A stretch of DNA of 64,000 bases. It comes from Pelecanus crispus (taxonomy: Eukaryota; Chordata; Aves; Pelecaniformes; Pelecanidae). The number at the start of each line of letters is the position of its first letter. Position 1 is the first letter of the stretch. Of the stretch, positions 1-11,746 are shown piece by piece. The notes under the pieces were generated by a model. It searched no databases. It saw only the letters and a program-made list of their open reading frames with translations, and was not told the DNA's origin. The stretch is taken from contig NC_134646.1 in NCBI RefSeq assembly GCF_030463565.1, forward strand, positions 13,668,001 to 13,732,000, read 5' to 3'. A program made the translations under genes and the position numbers.

Positions 1-542
1 AGCCATCGGTTTTCTCTGGCAAGGAGAGATAGGTCTGTCTCTCTGGCACCCTCCTTGAGGAGGACTTCAAGCCTGTAGTTGCCTCTTCAAGCCACCGTGA
101 CTTGAAATTCATGGGGACAAAACTCTGCCTATTCTTTCTTACAGGCAATGACTCTGTCAGTGTATTGCCTGATCCTCAATTTAGTCTGTCTCCCTACTGT
201 TAACTTTCTTCTTTTCTCAGCCTCCTAAAATAAGCCAGCTTTTACAACTGCCCTCAGGAAATGAGGCTGGTTTTTTTTTTTTGAGATGTGCTTGCCTCTC
301 CAGGGAGTTGAATTAATTATCCCCCATGGAGACAAGCACAGAAATACGTACAACACTGGCAGCACTGATATGTTCAGTTTTGGGGCCCATTTCTTTTATA
401 CAGCCTATTGTAGCTCGGTATAAAAGACTTTATGGTTTGCAAGCTTCCAGTAACTTCCATTCGTCACCGGTTTCTGGGTGGGCTCTCAAAAGCCACCTGG
501 TTTTCCCCAAACTTTGCTTTCATTAAATTCAGCAGTCCCCCT

Positions 543-850
543 AGGTACGGCGAGAGCCGGAACCAAGCGGTGTAGGTCATGGGCTGCCTCTCCATGGGGG
601 CTGATGGCTTTCCCAGGCGCGTTGCTTCTGCCGATGCCCTGCGGCTCGTGCCTCCCATTTCCTCCACCTGGCCGGGGAAAAAACACTCCAGCCAAATATC
701 TCCATGGTGTCAGCACCTGAAAGGCTGGCACTGGAGGTGCTCCGGAGGAAAGACGCAAATATCAGAGCGGCGTCCCAAAATTGCGGCAGCGCAACTCTCC
801 CGCTGCAGCGCGCGCTCCTTCCCTGCAGCCGGTGGCCAACGGCTCAGCGT
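543..850. promoter_or_regulatory. CpG-island-like patch
   Basis: About 23 CpG dinucleotides were counted by eye in roughly 310 bp, in a GC-rich segment set in AT-rich flanks. They include gcgcgtt, ctcgtg and the cluster gcagcgcgcgctcc near 804-820. This may be a promoter or enhancer of an unannotated transcript, or simply a GC-rich relic. No TATA box or start site is assigned. Confidence 0.35.
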
Positions 851-1821
851 TAGTACACAGGGTGTTGCTCTTCTGTGCTGCTTCCACTCATAATGCTTTA
901 TTCCCTCTCTCACACACACTCATACACACACACCTATCCACTTTTATTAGAGCGAAAAGGTTTTATATAAGTCTGGAGGATTGGGTTTTATTTTTAAAAT
1001 GTTTGCAGTAGTACTTCTGAAGCATCCCTATCATCTGGCAAAAAAGGGAATTTAATGTAAAGCCATATTTCAGCCGCTCTCCCAACACTGCTGGTTCCCC
1101 TGCAGAAATTGTTTTATTGAATCTGATTTTTTTGAAATGAATTTGGTATTCATGAAAGAGCTCAGATTGATAGCTTGGAAAGCGATGGCCAGATTTCCAC
1201 GCAGAACCCAGGTAGCAAAACTGATTTCAGACTTGCCGCAATGAGTGCTTGAAGAAGCTCAGTTTTTTAAAGGAGTTCAGCTGGGGTTTTGGTTCTAATC
1301 CACAGAGAAACATTTCACCCACGTGCACAACATCATGCAAGGCAGTGTTCCCGCTGACACCCAGACTGCTTCCCAGGCTCATTTTAAAGGCTTGTCGCCT
1401 GGATTGGGCTCTGTCGGATAGCAGGCTCCACATTTGGTGCCTTTGGGAGGCAGCGTAATGACAGACAGTGACCAATAATATGGTCAAACAGTGACTCAAA
1501 CAACTGATCCAACATCAAAAAAGCTGATTTATTACCTGACAGATTCAATCTTCTCTTTCATCAGTTTAGTTAGAAAGGAAGGAAATGGTTGCATTTTAAG
1601 AGCAATGTTGAAAAATATGGTATAGATGAAATGTGAAAAAGAAAACTTTCTTTCTTGGAGTATTGGAAAAGACTACCCAAAACTTCACACTGATGGTTAC
1701 ATCCTCCAAAGGATGTCAAAGTTTGCAGCAGCATTTGTATCTATCCAAGAGCTATGCTCACATGACCCAATATGCACAGCCACTTTGATATGAGTAAACA
1801 CAGGTGCAGATTTGCATCAAT

Positions 1822-1846
1822 AAAAAAAAAAAAAAAAAAAAAAAAA
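1822..1846. repeat. poly(A) run, 25 bases
   Basis: An uninterrupted A tract. It may be a retroposon tail, but no element was recognised beside it. Confidence 0.95.
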
Positions 1847-2437
1847 TCTGTGTTATGTTTTTCCAGTAGCTCCCTTTTATTATCTTTTCCCCTTCCATCT
1901 AGCTTTGTTCCAAGTTCAAAATAACAAGCCTTCACTTCACGCACAGTTGCAGTGTTTGGCAAACTGGGGTCTGCTATGATACCTTACCAATAAAGATGTT
2001 CCATGCATAAGGAAAAGAGAGTCCGTCTTATTTTGTCTCATTTATATTAGAGAAAAATAGATTCTGAAGTACTGTAGATTTATTACAGAGAGCTTGAAAG
2101 AACCTCCTAATTATTATTCATTGCTTTATAGATCATTGTTAAAAGTGTTAATTTCAATTATCTAAATGTTTTTCTGGCTTGTATGTCATTTGCAATAAAA
2201 TTACTAGGGCCAGATTTACTGGTGTACACCATTTGCTGTGTGCAATTCCAACCTCGGGTTTACGACTGCTTTGTGTTGCTGGAGTGGTGCACTGAGCTTT
2301 CTAATGATTCTGGCTTATTGCCTTTTCCCCACACATTCTATATCAATTTATTATTCCATGGTGGATGGTTATATGCTTTCTGCAATTTACTTTAGAAATA
2401 GTATTAAAAATGAAGTCGACATGCATTAAATAATACT

Positions 2438-2443
2438 TTATTG
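2438..2443 (-). terminator. candidate distal polyadenylation signal AATAAA
   Basis: On the minus strand AATAAA is followed within 40 nt by T-rich sequence (gtattatttaatgc). If used, it would give SLC7A11 a 3' UTR of about 9.2 kb. This is a motif match only; the hexamer is common in AT-rich DNA. Confidence 0.25.
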
Positions 2444-3774
2444 ATTTTCTTAAACTTGCAACACAGGAATGCATCTCTGCATCGCTAGCCCTAAACCATG
2501 CATACATATATATGTATATACAGAAACCCACATGTATAATATAAGAGAAAGCCAGATGAAAGCCATACAAGTGGAACATAAATACATCTCAAATGACATC
2601 TTGAAAAATTGTGAGGAAAAAAAACCCCATCGCACTGCACCAGTCTCTGTTTTGTATGCGAGCACATTCATAACATGAATGAAATACAATTTCTCCATGA
2701 GCGCAGGTTCCAAATGAGCCACGCTGTTACAATGGCTACACAAACCACTCACCAACAAGCCCAAGAAGGGAGGACAGCCACATGCTGCTCCCCCTCACCT
2801 CCTCTGCACAGAGAAGTTGTTGGGTTTCAGACTGTAGTTTAAGCACAGGGTTTTGGTGCAGACATCCATTGTCAAGAGCCAAACAGCAACAAATCAGACC
2901 CAAATCTGTAGGACTAGATTGTTTCTGATACCTGATTAGACAGGGGTTTTTTTATAGCAGGAATAAGGGGAGTGTTTGGGTGACCACCTAGCATTTTGAC
3001 TAACATATAATGATTTCATTTCTAAAAGTCACAACTCTAAGTGAGTGCAGAGACTAGGTATTTTATTACCCACATGTGTCTGCTTTAGATAAAGGCTTTA
3101 CATATCCATTTTGGAAAGGATTTTGAAAACAATTTTCATTTAAAATATGGGTAAAGGAATAAAAATGGGTCAAGGTGTATTCAACACAAGACATAATTAT
3201 TAGCATGAGCTACAGCCTGAAGCATTTTAGAGTACACATACCGCTAGATAAATATGACACACTGGTGCAGCTCTGTATGCTAACTTCTAAGCAAGCGTGC
3301 TTTTCATCATCCAGATGCCTTTGCATGATCTAAAGTAAGGCTGCATGAGACATGCAGTCAAATGCAGTGCTGTCAGAAAAGTATCATCAATCATCTCTGC
3401 CAAGCTGACAGTATAGGATCTGATTTATCCTGCCTCCGGCTCATATATTTATTATAAAATCAAAGGTAGCTAGAGTTTAGCATCAGTACAAAGTGCTGGA
3501 GTTTTGTTCAATAGTGAGCTATTGCATGTGGAACAAGCACCAAATCTCCTGGCATTTAATGATTAATTTAAAATATATCTGGCACATGAATTAGCAGACA
3601 GAGCTGTGAAATACTAACAGCAGCCAAAAGTAATTTATGAATATTGAATTGCACTGTGCAGTATGTCAAGTAAAAATACAGCAAGAACTCCCTTAAAAGC
3701 TTCTTTGCCTGTCCCAGCTTTCTGGTAGTCAGAACACCTGAGAGAACTGCACTGAACATAATGCTCCAAAACTC

Positions 3775-3792
3775 AAAAAAAAAAAAAAAAAA
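3775..3792. repeat. poly(A) run, 18 bases
   Basis: An uninterrupted A tract within the probable SLC7A11 3' UTR. It would be a U tract in the transcript. Confidence 0.95.
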
Positions 3793-6462
3793 GAATACAA
3801 ACCTGGAAAACTGGAAATGTCCCCCTAGAAATGGATAACAGGCTTTTTTTTTTTAATGAAGCTGTTGTTAATTGCAAATATGCAAGTAATTAAGTATACA
3901 TAGATGGTTAATCATAAAATTCACTGCTGTGAACACAGCCTTTCACTTTGTCCAAATCTATCAGTATCCCCATAGAGTTTTCATAACCTCTAGTAGGGTT
4001 TGTCATGAGTCCAAATTTTCTAATGCAAGTTGAACGTGTCAGGACCTCTAATGGGGTGTTGGAGTGCAAGTGCCAGGGTTCTATTAAAACACTGCAGCAG
4101 ATCCGAGATACCCTAGAGGAGCTGAGTATTTGATGTAATAAGCTTTAAGATCCTCTGGCTGCAATCCGCAAACAAAACTATACACGCCTGTACGGGAGGA
4201 GCTGCTTGGAAAGGCTTTAGATCCTTATGTGACCATAACTTGTGATCATGTTACCTTTTAAAACTACTGTTACAGCCTGGAAAACTGGTTTTCTATGACA
4301 TGACAGTTTTCAGATGAAGAAAAATATGAGGCTTAAAAAAATCGAAAGTGGATGGGCAAGAATAGCACCCAGCTTAAAATTAAATACAGATGTTTCAAAA
4401 AGCTGGCTTGCAGAGGAGACACTGAAAGGAAATGCTTTCAGTGAAAAGTTATTTGTAACCTTCAGTCAGAGTGTATGTAGGAGAAAGCACTGGGGAAATG
4501 GTAAGAACCATCATCTACCTAGGAGTTCATATTTATACCTCTAAGATTTTCCTCATTTTCCCCCAGAAATTTTGCCAAATGCGGCAGAACACACACATAT
4601 ACACAGTCTAAAACACCTCAGGCTTTGCCCACACAATGTCACAAGCCCTTTTGAAAGCCCCCATCCACTTTAAACCAGAGATCCTGCCTCGATGCTTTTA
4701 AACAGCTTGATATGTAGGTACCATGAAAGCTTGAGTTCTTGTGAAGACTTACTCATTCATCTGTACAAGTCTGCCTACTATGCTATGCATAGTCATTGAT
4801 TAGTATCCTTAGAAATCAGCTGGATGTCATAATTAAGACGAGCCAGCATTGCTAGCAGCAAATTATACACGTACTTTAGATCCAATTACACTGTAATGAC
4901 TGAGTGGCAAAGAGATATTGGCAGCTAAAACTGCATCAAATGGCTTTCTTGAGGCAGAGCCAACAATACGGGGTAAAATTAGAAAACTGTCCCTTAACAT
5001 TTAAACTTCTCACACCAAACAGAGAGGGGAGAGGAAAAAAAAAAAACCAACAAAAACCCACACCAAAATTCCTAGTTAACAATTTTATAAAACATTGTAG
5101 AGTACAAGTGTAAGTGGTGATTGCAAAAGCTAGCTACTTTATAAAACCCAGGACTTCCACTCCCCTGGAACAGAACAAGCTCTGGGCTCAGCAAGGCGCC
5201 TGTCTGCAGCCACGATCACTTGTTAACATCCAAAGTACCAACCTTAGATGGCGAGGTGCACCCCCAAAGGAAGGGATTGTATTTCTCTTTCAAAGGAGAT
5301 CCAGCTGAATTCCTGGGAGCAGAAAAAGGCCTGCAGAAAAGCTTAGCAGTGGGAAAGTTTTGTAGCTTGTGTTGTGAGAAGAGAATGAGCTACAGAAGCA
5401 TAAAACTGATGGTAGCCACAGTGCTTTTATAACCATGTTGGATCGTCATCAATATGATATTTAGAAAATATCAAAGCTTGGTTTAGATCACAACACTGTA
5501 GACATTCCTGTTACAGGAAATGTAAAGAGGATCCAATTTCTCTCTTGATAAAGTCAAGCTTTTGTTGAAAAAGCTGTTTTATCCATTTGGGTCTTTGCAC
5601 TTCAAGGAAAAAATTATTTCAAAAGTTCCTTTGAATAAAAAAGAAACAAGAAAGCAAATGTGAACAGAATTGGTGTGTCAACTGTAGACATGCTCCCCAG
5701 CAGTTCTTTGGCAAAAAGACAATAACAGAAATCAAATTAAACATGGACTAACACACAATAAAAATATATAGGCTTCTGAAGGCAGGCAGGAAATTCAACG
5801 CCAGTTTGCCAAGTCTCAACGAGTCACCCGTAGGTATTTAAGGCAAGGAGACTTTCCTGAGTTACTCCAGACTCATCACCAGAGAGAACCAGATAAAAGA
5901 GAGCAGGGGGGATGTCCGAGAGAAAAAATACCACAACTGCCATCTTCTGCAGACAAGAGCTCCTCTCTGGGCACAGGGGTATCTCAACCCTCCCATCTCC
6001 CTTTGGCTGCACTGGCCTTCCCTGGGGACTGATCCTGCCAGGGGGGAGAGCCAGGCTGAGGGGGAGTCCACGGCACCTTAGGCGGGATACAAGCTGGCAT
6101 GGGCACAAGCGCACTTCCTTAGGATGGTTGTCCTCACTACTGTTACGAGGCTTGCACAAAAAACACCTTTACAGACTATATATAGAGCGCAAGTTTAAGA
6201 GAGCAAGACACTTCAAATATCTGAAGGTCAAGTGATGTTCCTGAACTGGCGTTTGTTACTGGCCTTATCTGTGCCAGCAGCCATACGGACACCGCAGTCG
6301 CTGCAGAAAAGAGCCCAGTCTTAGGAAGCTGCACTACAGCCAAACAGGGGTTATCGCACGTTGTCCTGCACGTCCCCCTGACCACTTCCTCCTGGGTTCA
6401 AAATGCCAGACTTTGTCATTCACATCCTTCCCAGACATAAATACACTTTTTGCACTGGATTT

Positions 6463-6706
6463 CATAGAACCATAGAATGCTTTGGGTTGGAAGGGACCTT
6501 TAGAGGTCATCCAGCCCAACCGCCCTGCAGTGAGCAGGGACAGCTTTAACCAGATCAGGCTGCTCACAGCCCCGTCCAACCTGACCTTGAATGTTTCCAG
6601 GGATGGGGCCTCCGCTACCTCTCTGGGCAACCTGTTCCAGTGCTTCAGTACCCTCATTGTAAAAAATTTCTTCCTTATATCTAGTCTAAATCTATTCTTC
6701 TTTTAC
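6463..6706 (-). mobile_element. CR1 LINE 3' end, truncated
   Basis: This is a 5'-truncated non-LTR retrotransposon fragment. On the plus strand it starts catagaaccatagaat, the complement of the (ATTCTATG)2 tail that ends avian CR1 elements, and continues with gggttggaagggacctt and catccagcccaacc, both typical of the CR1 3' region. The minus strand reads the C-terminal ORF2 segment HWNRLPREVAEAPSLETFK, where APSLE.FK.RLDGA is the usual CR1 signature. It lies within the probable SLC7A11 3' UTR in sense orientation. The left-hand limit is clear; the other end fades out near 6706. Confidence 0.9.
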
Positions 6707-9700
6707 TGTTCCCTGCTACAGGCTCTGCTATATGAGCCATCTGTGCTCTGCTGGTCATTAAACACAATGTTTGATAGGTATATTGGAGAAATGAAATATC
6801 TACTCCCTCCTGAAGAAAGATCAACACCCATTTTTCTAAGACCTATATTGATTAAACTCTGTCTGGATCCTGATATATGTGTAATGCTTGAACCAAAAAT
6901 TCTGGAGGTACTGAATGTTATGGAAAGTCCTTTTCATCTTGTTGCATCAACACAATTAGCTATCCACCTTGTGGATGTAGATAACTTCTTTTTCTGTAGA
7001 ATAATGTTTGAAAAATATTCTTAAATTGAAGGCTGATTTTCCTCTGAAAATCAAAAAGCAGGAGCATTCAGATTCTTCAAAGAGTTATATTTATATATAC
7101 GTAGTCAAAGGCAGATGCACTTCTTCCTTGCAAGGAAAGTTGTTCGGTTTGGTTTTAATGCAAATTAGAAAATCTGGAAAATATAGTGTGTTTTAGTCAA
7201 AAGAAACCTCTATTGCAATTTGAATTGAAAATAAGTAATTCTTAGGGGGTAATTGTGGTCCTCACTATCAATCAGTTTTGACCATAAGGGCTTTTAGTAA
7301 TTTTATTATACCAGCTGCAGTAACTTAGGTTTCTTTTCACTCCCGCTCTGCGAACACATTAAGCATGCCTAAACTAGTCATCCCATCTCCTCCTTCAAGA
7401 AAAACAGAGCTACAAGCAATTCCAGAGATCAGTTCATCCCACCTACCCTAAATACCTGTCTTAGTGTGGGATGCATCTCATCCCCAGGCAGCTTAGTTTT
7501 CTCAGGCTTCTCTTTCTCTCAGCCAGCTTGGCCCTTAGTTTATGATGTCAATCAGATGCATAATTATATCAAATCAGATTAAATACCTTTGTTACTGTAC
7601 ACTAGAATTAAAAGACAACTTTTGAATTGCACAAGTGAGAGTAAAAATAAGCAACAGTTTCTGTATAAAGTGAAAAACGTATCAAAAATTAAAAAATGTG
7701 GCATAAAAGTTATGACAGTTGCTTCATTTTGAATGACTTTTCCAAAAGTACTTAGAAGTTTTCTCATAAAAATATAACTTGAACATGTTATGGCAACATA
7801 TACAAATACATATATATACGCACTCCTACGAGATACTAGATGTTTAGCTGCTGAAGACTCAGCTCTGAGCTATGTACTTCTCTCCACTGTGGAGAGGCTC
7901 CAGAGCCAGCTCCTAAAACACCGTGATTGATGGCGCAGTATTTTAAGGCAGACCAAAATCGATGCAGGGTAACTTAAAACACTACATGGCAAACTGCTGC
8001 AGCCTGGGAGCTGATTGACAAGGCAAGGAACTGAGGACAGGCATTGCTCTAAAACATCTTTGCTCCTTGGCCACAGCCAGAGGCCACAGTGTCCCTGGGA
8101 AGGTGCTGCCCATCGGCGGCATGTCGGCACTACTGCTTTGCAAACCCCATGCCATCGTGAGAAGAAACACCCCTAAAACTTTGCAGCTGCCAGTCATATC
8201 AAAGACCTCAGTGTGTTTTGTCTTGGACCAAGAATGTGCATGTACAATGACGCGAAAAGGGCATGATACCTATGAAAAGCTCTATAGGATGGATCTGGAA
8301 GTATTTCACACAACATACGCAATTCAGATTTTATCAGACCACAGGCACCTCATGTAAAAAATGAGATTCTTTCTCACCCTCTTTGATTCCTGTGTATAAA
8401 GGAGATTATCTGGTGTAGCAGAAATGAATTGTGAAAACCCTAGGTCCAGACAAGGAACGTATTGCTGATGTAGGGAAGGAAGATGGGACCCTCTGGCTCC
8501 CATCTGACAGCCCCTTCAAAACCACAGCAGACCCCAGGGCTGAGAGGGGATGGCAGGGACAGGCCTGCAGCACGTGGCACCAGAGAAAATGTTGGCCACT
8601 CTGTACACATGCAGAGCTGGGAGAAGGCTTCAGAAATCAAAATCACACCCCTCTGATAAAATTATGCCTTAGGCCACATAGCAGTCCAGATCAGGAGGCA
8701 CAAAGCTAGGTCAGCATCTTTGGAGGCTCCAGATGCTGAACTGTTTCTCTGCGGTGTTGTACTAAACCTTGTCAGTATTTGCTACTCACATAAAGTGTTC
8801 ATTTCTGTTGCCTTTGGTGACACTTCTGCTTATACCCCAGAAGAGCAACAAGGTCGAATAAGAAAAGCAGCAGCACCCACCTAAACAAAAAGAAAGAAAT
8901 CTTTTGACAGAGTCCAGTTGATAAAATGGCACAATGGGCAAGGGAAAAAAAAAAAAAAAAAGGAAAAAAAATTAAGGACCACTAAAATTCCATGCAGAAG
9001 TAGTCTCATTGGTCTGACTACCACAGGCCCTACTAAGAAAAATTATATATAAAGTTTATCCTTTATTCTAGAAGAACTTCCTTCATGACTCTGAAGGCAA
9101 TACTTTAAAAAAGTCTCAAAAAATAACTCAATGCTTTAAAACCAAAAAATTTTGTAACCTGATTTTCCTCCATTTGTGAGGATATGCATCACTTCCAGGT
9201 GTGATAAAAGTCCTTAACATTGGCTTTTATAACACAGTGGAAACCCAATTACAGTAGTTTGCATTGTGATTGTATGTGCTAAAGAAACTCCACCTGAAGT
9301 TAGAATCCCTGTTTTATTTTTCAGGTAAATTTTTTTTCTTCTTAAAATATTTGACTTCATGATCAATGAGTCATAGGATTTCCCTTGGGAAAATTAGGCC
9401 AAAATAATGTATATAACATGAAATAAACCTAGTAAAACGTGGTCATTGAATCAGGCTTCAGGAACATTTCTAAACTCCAAAGTCCATGACGGGAAAATAA
9501 AGCAACATTCAGTTATATTTAACAGAGCCCATTTATTTCTACAACTTAATACTGGCTACATTTAAACTTTCAAGTAATGTGGCACAACAGGAGTGAATAC
9601 ATGGAATGAAACAGTTGGAGCTGAAAAACTGGCATCCACACTATCAATGTTCAGGAGGTTTTGCTTTGGACTAGCTCTGGTGGGATCCCACGTGCTCAGC

Positions 9701-10733
9701 ATCCATTAGCAGAGGAGTGTGTTAGGTGTGCTCCTGAAGGGCGCCAGGCAGTTTATTTTTATCAGAGAAAAATGCAGTTCGTGTACTCTGAAGATGCTCC
9801 ACGATAACACAGGCCAAACCCTGGTGAACTGGGATGGCAGGAGATGGCTTCAAAAGCAGAATTCTGACCCAAATGTAAATACCAATTAAACACATGCACT
9901 GTCAACATAAAAATCTCTCTCAAAACGTGTGCCTAAAAAAGTTTCAAATAACACTTTAAGTTACTGTAAACAGAAAACAAAGAAAAAAATTGTTTGCAAA
10001 GTGTTTTCTGTGTCTTAAATTACCACTCTTCTACATAATCAGTTACTCCCATTTCCCTAATTCTATGAAATTCCACCATAAAATACAAGAAAGAAAAGCA
10101 TGTATACATTTTAAGACATTTTACTGTATAACCTTGAAATGGTAGATATTCTGAATATATACAACACATATACAATACACAGTCTCCCTTTACTGTAGTG
10201 GTCTGGCTACTAGTTGTGCTTTTCTCCCAATTTAGGAAGTTTAATGTTACTTAGTTCCATAAAAAATTTCATGAAACATATGACTTGCTGATAGCAAACA
10301 GCTCAAAAAATAGTGCATTCAATATTTAAGCATTATATTCTTAACAGAGTGATAACAAACCTTAATCTTAAGGTTGAGTAGTCTTCAACTAACAATATAA
10401 AACTGAATTTCTAAGCATTAAAAAATTTCCTTATCTACAACTATTTTTAAAAAAGGGGCAAAACTTCAGCTCATATTTGAGCCAGATCTTAGCTCAAACA
10501 TCATTCTGAAGATGAATTTTGTTTGATTTTATCCATTTTGATGGCCTTTCTCCATTTCTGCTGAGATAAAACCAGGAAGATGACATTGGCAGAGCACCTG
10601 TTCCTTGGTGTTTCAAAGCCCAGTTATCTGGAGTGTGCTTGAATGAAAAGCCCACACATTGGGCACATATCCTACTCAAATCAACAAACCTGTTGTAGCT
10701 TGCCTTATACCTTATTCATAAAATGGTATTGCG

Positions 10734-10739
10734 TTTATT
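10734..10739 (-). terminator. candidate proximal polyadenylation signal AATAAA
   Basis: This is the first canonical hexamer I find downstream of the SLC7A11 stop, about 940 nt away. It could produce a short 3' UTR isoform. The downstream GU/U-rich element is weak. Confidence 0.2.
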
Positions 10740-11678
10740 GCCATGTCTATACAGTATTCCCACCAGTGACTATTAGTCATTTCTGCCCACCAACGATGAT
10801 ATAAAACTTTAAAATCAGGTTTGCCTGACTGATAACTGCAGGTCCATATGCTTCCAGATAGAAAATATTCATACAGCAATGGAGGTCGCATTCAAATATT
10901 TTGACTCATTTGAAGGTGATTACTCATTTGCTGTATTTCCTATACATATGTACAAAAAAGAATTGGTAAAAACAGTAATCCCTTCCAGACTGATAGAAAC
11001 TTTAACATGTATGAAATTATTGCCTCCAGGCTAAAATCTTCCTGCCCCACTGGCAGAAATATTACTTCCCAGAAGGTGTTCCTGTCGGCTACCATATAAC
11101 AACTCTGGAATGAAGAAACCTTGAACTTGCCACCACAAAGGCATGGAAATAGCTGTGCTTCTGCATCAGTGTGCTGGTGCTCCCAGTGAGCCAAAAGAAG
11201 TCAAGTCAGGCTGCCAAACGGAGTGACGGGAAGAACATTAGTAAGTGAAACTCAGCAGCTTTCTCTCACCCTTTCTCTGGTAAGAGTTGGGTTCTTCAGG
11301 GACAGCAAGCAGGATACATTCTTCACAGTACACCTGACTATTACTTATACATCACTTAAACCTATTTTCAGTGACAATGCAACCAAAATCCTAGTTTGAT
11401 GAACCTACGGTTTGTTAAAATATGACACTGTAACAAAAGAAATAGTGAAGACATGAGTTCCCTCATAGCACAAGTTCTTGCTTTCTACATATAAACCAAC
11501 CACATTAAAAAAAAATTTGCAACATTGTAAAATACAGTTCTGGTAACTGACTTGCTCAGTATCCATCTCAGCTGTGACTTGTTCCTCCAGTTTGCAGAAC
11601 ATTAGGTAGGGGGAGAAATCTCCCTACTCTCTTCCTCAGGTTGAAATGAAACACCAAGCCCAAAGCCGTACGTGAAGA

Positions 11679-11746
11679 TCAGGATTTCTGGTCTTCCTCT
11701 GATGGGATGACTTCCAAGAGGATTTGCAATGTTACAGTTACCTTGT
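11679..11746 (-). CDS. SLC7A11: SLC7A11 exon 12, coding part with stop
   Basis: The 68-nt coding part encodes the end of Asp482 and the C-terminal tail [20 protein letters not shown] plus Ser503, then TGA at 11679-11681. The acceptor is ctttgcag. The tail aligns with the human tail (TLQIILEVVPEEDKL), with a slightly longer end. Being the last exon, it continues into the 3' UTR at lower coordinates. Confidence 0.92.

Larger units (their letters stand above)
1..2417. other. intergenic DNA downstream of SLC7A11
   Basis: No gene is recognised. The stretch includes a CpG-rich patch at about 543-850, a CA-rich tract near 910-935 and a 25-base A run at 1822-1846. Open frames overlapping the CpG-rich patch on both strands are short and resemble no known protein. 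Confidence 0.6.
2418..11678 (-). other. SLC7A11: probable long 3' UTR and downstream DNA of SLC7A11
   Basis: No coding signal is seen here. Human SLC7A11 mRNA has a 3' UTR of several kb, so much of this stretch is probably transcribed on the minus strand. Minus-strand AATAAA hexamers (TTTATT on plus) lie at about 10734-10739, 9532-9537, 9312-9317 and 2438-2443. The last is the farthest good candidate, and the end given here is a guess just past it. A minus-oriented CR1 3' end lies inside at 6463-6706. A-runs occur at 3775-3792, 8945-8961 and about 12148-12164. Confidence 0.4.

Noticed and set aside
2195..2290. Possible old SINE (gccagatttactggtgtacacc)
   Set aside because: It resembles a motif common in reptile and bird repeats, but the match is too short to call.
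6482..7024. 180-codon plus-strand open frame
   Set aside because: Its first third is the antisense of the CR1 3' end, and the rest resembles no known protein. It has no splice or promoter context.
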